From Bradyrhizobium elkanii USDA 76 (GTDB taxonomy: Bacteria > Pseudomonadota > Alphaproteobacteria > Rhizobiales > Xanthobacteraceae), in NCBI RefSeq assembly GCF_023278185.1, contig NZ_CP066356.1, forward strand, positions 2,410,001-2,474,000: a stretch of 64,000 nt of DNA. The letters are read 5' to 3'. Both the position numbers and the translations under genes were made by a program. Below the pieces are notes generated by a model. It was not told the DNA's origin, made no database searches, and saw only the letters and a list, made by a program, of their open reading frames with translations. Shown one piece after another: positions 62,351-64,000 of the stretch. How positions within the stretch are numbered: the first letter of the stretch is position 1; each line of letters starts with the position of its first letter.

Positions 62351-63382
62351 CTATTCCTCTTCCTCGCGCTTGCGGATCAGGTCTTTCGCCAGATCGGTCA
62401 GCGCCGGGCGCGGCAGGGCGTTGAAGGGGAGCGGGCGGGTGACGTCGATCGCGGCGAGGCCGAGGCGGGCGGTCAACAGGCCGTTGAGCATGCCTTCGCC
62501 GAGGCGTTGCGACAGTTTTGCCGCGATGCCGTGACCGAGCATCTGCTGGATCAGGCTGTCGCTGGCGGCCATGCCGCCGGTGATGGCGAGATGCGCGATG
62601 ACGTGGCGCAGCAGGCGGATCATGCCGAGCGCGCCGGGCCGGCCGCCATAGAGCCGCGCCAGCTGCCGGATCATCCGCAAGCTCGCCACGAACACGAACA
62701 GCACGTCGAACAGCGCGCGCGGGCTGACCGCGGTTACGACCGAGACGCGTTGCGCGGCGGTCGATACCAGCCGTCGCGCCTCCTCGTCGAGCGGCGTCAT
62801 CAACTCGCGCTCGGCGAGGCGGATCATGTCGGCGCCGTCGATGATGTCGTCGGTATGGCTCTGCAGCGTGCTGCGGGCGCGGGCGAGCTGCGGGGTCTGG
62901 TGCGCGAGCTTGAGCAAATCGGCGACGATCACCCGGCTTGCGGCGCGGTCGTCGCTGATCAGCACCTCGGCGGCGCGCAGATGCAGCTTCTCGATGGTCG
63001 CCAGCCGCGCCAGACCGACCAGCTCGCGCGTGGTGACGACCGCAAGCGCCACCGCGGCGATGACGGCCAGTCCCAGCCCGAGGACGCCGAGGCCTTCATT
63101 GCGCGCGAACAGATCCTCGACCAGATTGATGACGCCAAGCCCGGTGCCGAGCACCACGAGGCCCGCGACCGCGCTCCAGAACAGCGTGCCCCAGCGGAAG
63201 CCGCGGCGCGCCGGCACCAGCGGCGTATCAAGCGGGACCGGAAGCTGCGCGGGCTCGGCCTCGGGCACGATCTGGATCGTGCCGCGGGTGAGGCGGCCGC
63301 CGTCGTCCGGATCCATCACGACCACGCCGGGATCGTCGAGCTTGAACGTCGCCGGCCGCCGCGGGGGCGTCTTCTCGTTCAT
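62351..63382 (-). CDS. ycjF: YcjF-family membrane protein (DUF697)
   Basis: The protein has 343 residues. A Pro-rich cytoplasmic start (residues 1-60) is followed by two membrane helices (FWSAVAGLVVLGTGLGVI; LGVLGLGLAVIAAVALAV) and the conserved DUF697 domain (TAVSPRALFDVLFVFVASLRMIRQLARLYGGRPG). YcjF is always found after YcjX; both are part of a stress-linked cell-envelope module of unclear function. Its ATG overlaps the ycjX stop by 4 nt. Confidence 0.9.
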   Translation of the reverse strand: MNEKTPPRRPATFKLDDPGVVVMDPDDGGRLTRGTIQIVPEAEPAQLPVPLDTPLVPARRGFRWGTLFWSAVAGLVVLGTGLGVINLVEDLFARNEGLGVLGLGLAVIAAVALAVVTTRELVGLARLATIEKLHLRAAEVLISDDRAASRVIVADLLKLAHQTPQLARARSTLQSHTDDIIDGADMIRLAERELMTPLDEEARRLVSTAAQRVSVVTAVSPRALFDVLFVFVASLRMIRQLARLYGGRPGALGMIRLLRHVIAHLAITGGMAASDSLIQQMLGHGIAAKLSQRLGEGMLNGLLTARLGLAAIDVTRPLPFNALPRPALTDLAKDLIRKREEEE

Positions 63383-64000
63383 TGCAGTTTGTCTCCGATC
63401 AGGAACTGGAGGGCGCGGTCAAGGCGGATGTGAGGCAGCGCCGGCTCTGCATCGCCGTTTCGTTCCAGCTTCGGCGGACGGAAGCGCAGGAAGCGGTAGT
63501 CTGCGGCTTCTGTGTCTGAGTTTGAGAGGCCGCGGAATCCGCCGTTGAACAGCTCCTCCGGATTGTCGGGCAGGTCGCCCGGAAAGGTCGCGACCTCGGT
63601 CTCGCCGTCAAGCCGCTCGCCATTGGCGACCTCGCCCGGTGCCGGGGTGCCGAGGATCGACGGCAGCCGGTCGCGCCCGCGCTGGACCTGCGCCTCGCGT
63701 GTGGCGCGCACCGCGGCGAGCGCGACGACGTCGATGTCGGCGCCGGCATATTCGGCGCGCTCGGCGGCCTTGGCCACGATCCGCCGCAGCACGGCCTCCA
63801 GCCGGTCGTGGCTCAGGTGGTGCAGATGGTCGGCCTTGGTCGCCGCGAACAGGATGCGGTCGATGCGCGGCCGGAACAGCGTGCTCAGGATCGTGCTGCG
63901 GCCGATCCGGAAGCAGTCGAGGATGCCGGCGAGCGCGGCCTCGAGATCGTGCAGCGCCTCGGGGCCGGCGTTGAATGCGGCAAGCGCATCGGCCAGCACG
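63379..64000 (-). CDS. ycjX: YcjX-family P-loop ATPase, C-terminal part (cut by window edge)
   Basis: About 207 residues are visible; the N-terminal Walker A half lies beyond the window. The segment FAATKADHLHHLSHDRLEAVL (TKAD is the G4-like nucleotide motif) and DVVALAAVRATREAQV are typical of YcjX/DUF463, as is the pairing with ycjF. It is a GTPase-like protein of the inner-membrane periphery. Function is not settled. Confidence 0.9.
   Translation of the reverse strand, partial: VLADALAAFNAGPEALHDLEAALAGILDCFRIGRSTILSTLFRPRIDRILFAATKADHLHHLSHDRLEAVLRRIVAKAAERAEYAGADIDVVALAAVRATREAQVQRGRDRLPSILGTPAPGEVANGERLDGETEVATFPGDLPDNPEELFNGGFRGLSNSDTEAADYRFLRFRPPKLERNGDAEPALPHIRLDRALQFLIGDKLQ

Overview
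The window is about 66% GC and carries 51 genes, 49 complete and two cut by the window edges. It looks like the chromosome of a soil alphaproteobacterium, most likely Bradyrhizobium or a close relative in the Nitrobacteraceae. This is an inference from four things: the short (about 1,000 aa) bifunctional PutA with a divergent Lrp-type regulator, the many acyl-CoA and ABC-transport genes, the SorAB sulfite dehydrogenase, and several families of palindromic intergenic repeats typical of that group. There is no rRNA, tRNA, CRISPR, phage or insertion-sequence gene. Gene density and composition are even, so this reads as core or old accessory chromosome rather than an island.

Layout. 1-3.1 kb: the end of a c-type cytochrome, an exported ankyrin protein and an amidase. 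3.1-5.1 kb: a class A beta-lactamase divergent from an AmpR-like LysR regulator. 5.3-14.2 kb: a minus-strand block with a full Dpp/Opp-type peptide ABC importer (Tat-exported binding protein, two permeases, two ATPases), an M20 amidohydrolase and an enolase-superfamily enzyme. A 29-bp dyad lies upstream of the block. 14.6-18.7 kb: two small unknown proteins, an HtrA-like protein that has lost its catalytic His and Ser and is translationally coupled to a truncated LuxR-type regulator, an AraC regulator and a cupin. 18.9-23.5 kb: a flavin monooxygenase, an alpha/beta hydrolase, an AraC regulator with a 12-bp tandem repeat in its upstream gap, and a maleylacetate reductase, together suggesting ring or ketone catabolism. 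23.5-34.4 kb: Tat-exported GH1 beta-glucosidase, exported M1 aminopeptidase, acetolactate-synthase-like enzyme, phosphoglucomutase, an overlapping epimerase/DapA-like pair and an intact membrane-anchored HtrA protease. 34.6-40.2 kb: a lone CoxL-like molybdenum hydroxylase subunit, then an enoyl-CoA hydratase with two acyl-CoA dehydrogenases whose conserved motifs look complementary. 40.4-42.4 kb: lemA (frameshifted here) and two TPM-domain genes. 42.5-49 kb: a GST, a coupled cyclic-nucleotide-binding/metallo-beta-lactamase-fold pair, an unknown membrane protein, a large monohaem protein and a CoA transferase. 49.2-52.8 kb: putA and putR with a palindromic operator candidate. 52.9-58.5 kb: unknown exported protein, TPR protein, cold-shock protein, sulfite dehydrogenase sorAB and a small His-rich exported protein. 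58.7-64 kb: a redox-type adenylate/guanylate cyclase fusion, an ArnT-like glycosyltransferase, and ycjF/ycjX.

The most unusual items are the cytoplasmic pseudo-HtrA plus minimal LuxR pair, the membrane b-type-cytochrome-like/ferredoxin/cyclase fusion, the coupled cNMP-sensor/hydrolase pair and the complementary acyl-CoA dehydrogenase pair. At least nine palindromic repeats of several families are present, five of them lying exactly in the gaps between converging genes.
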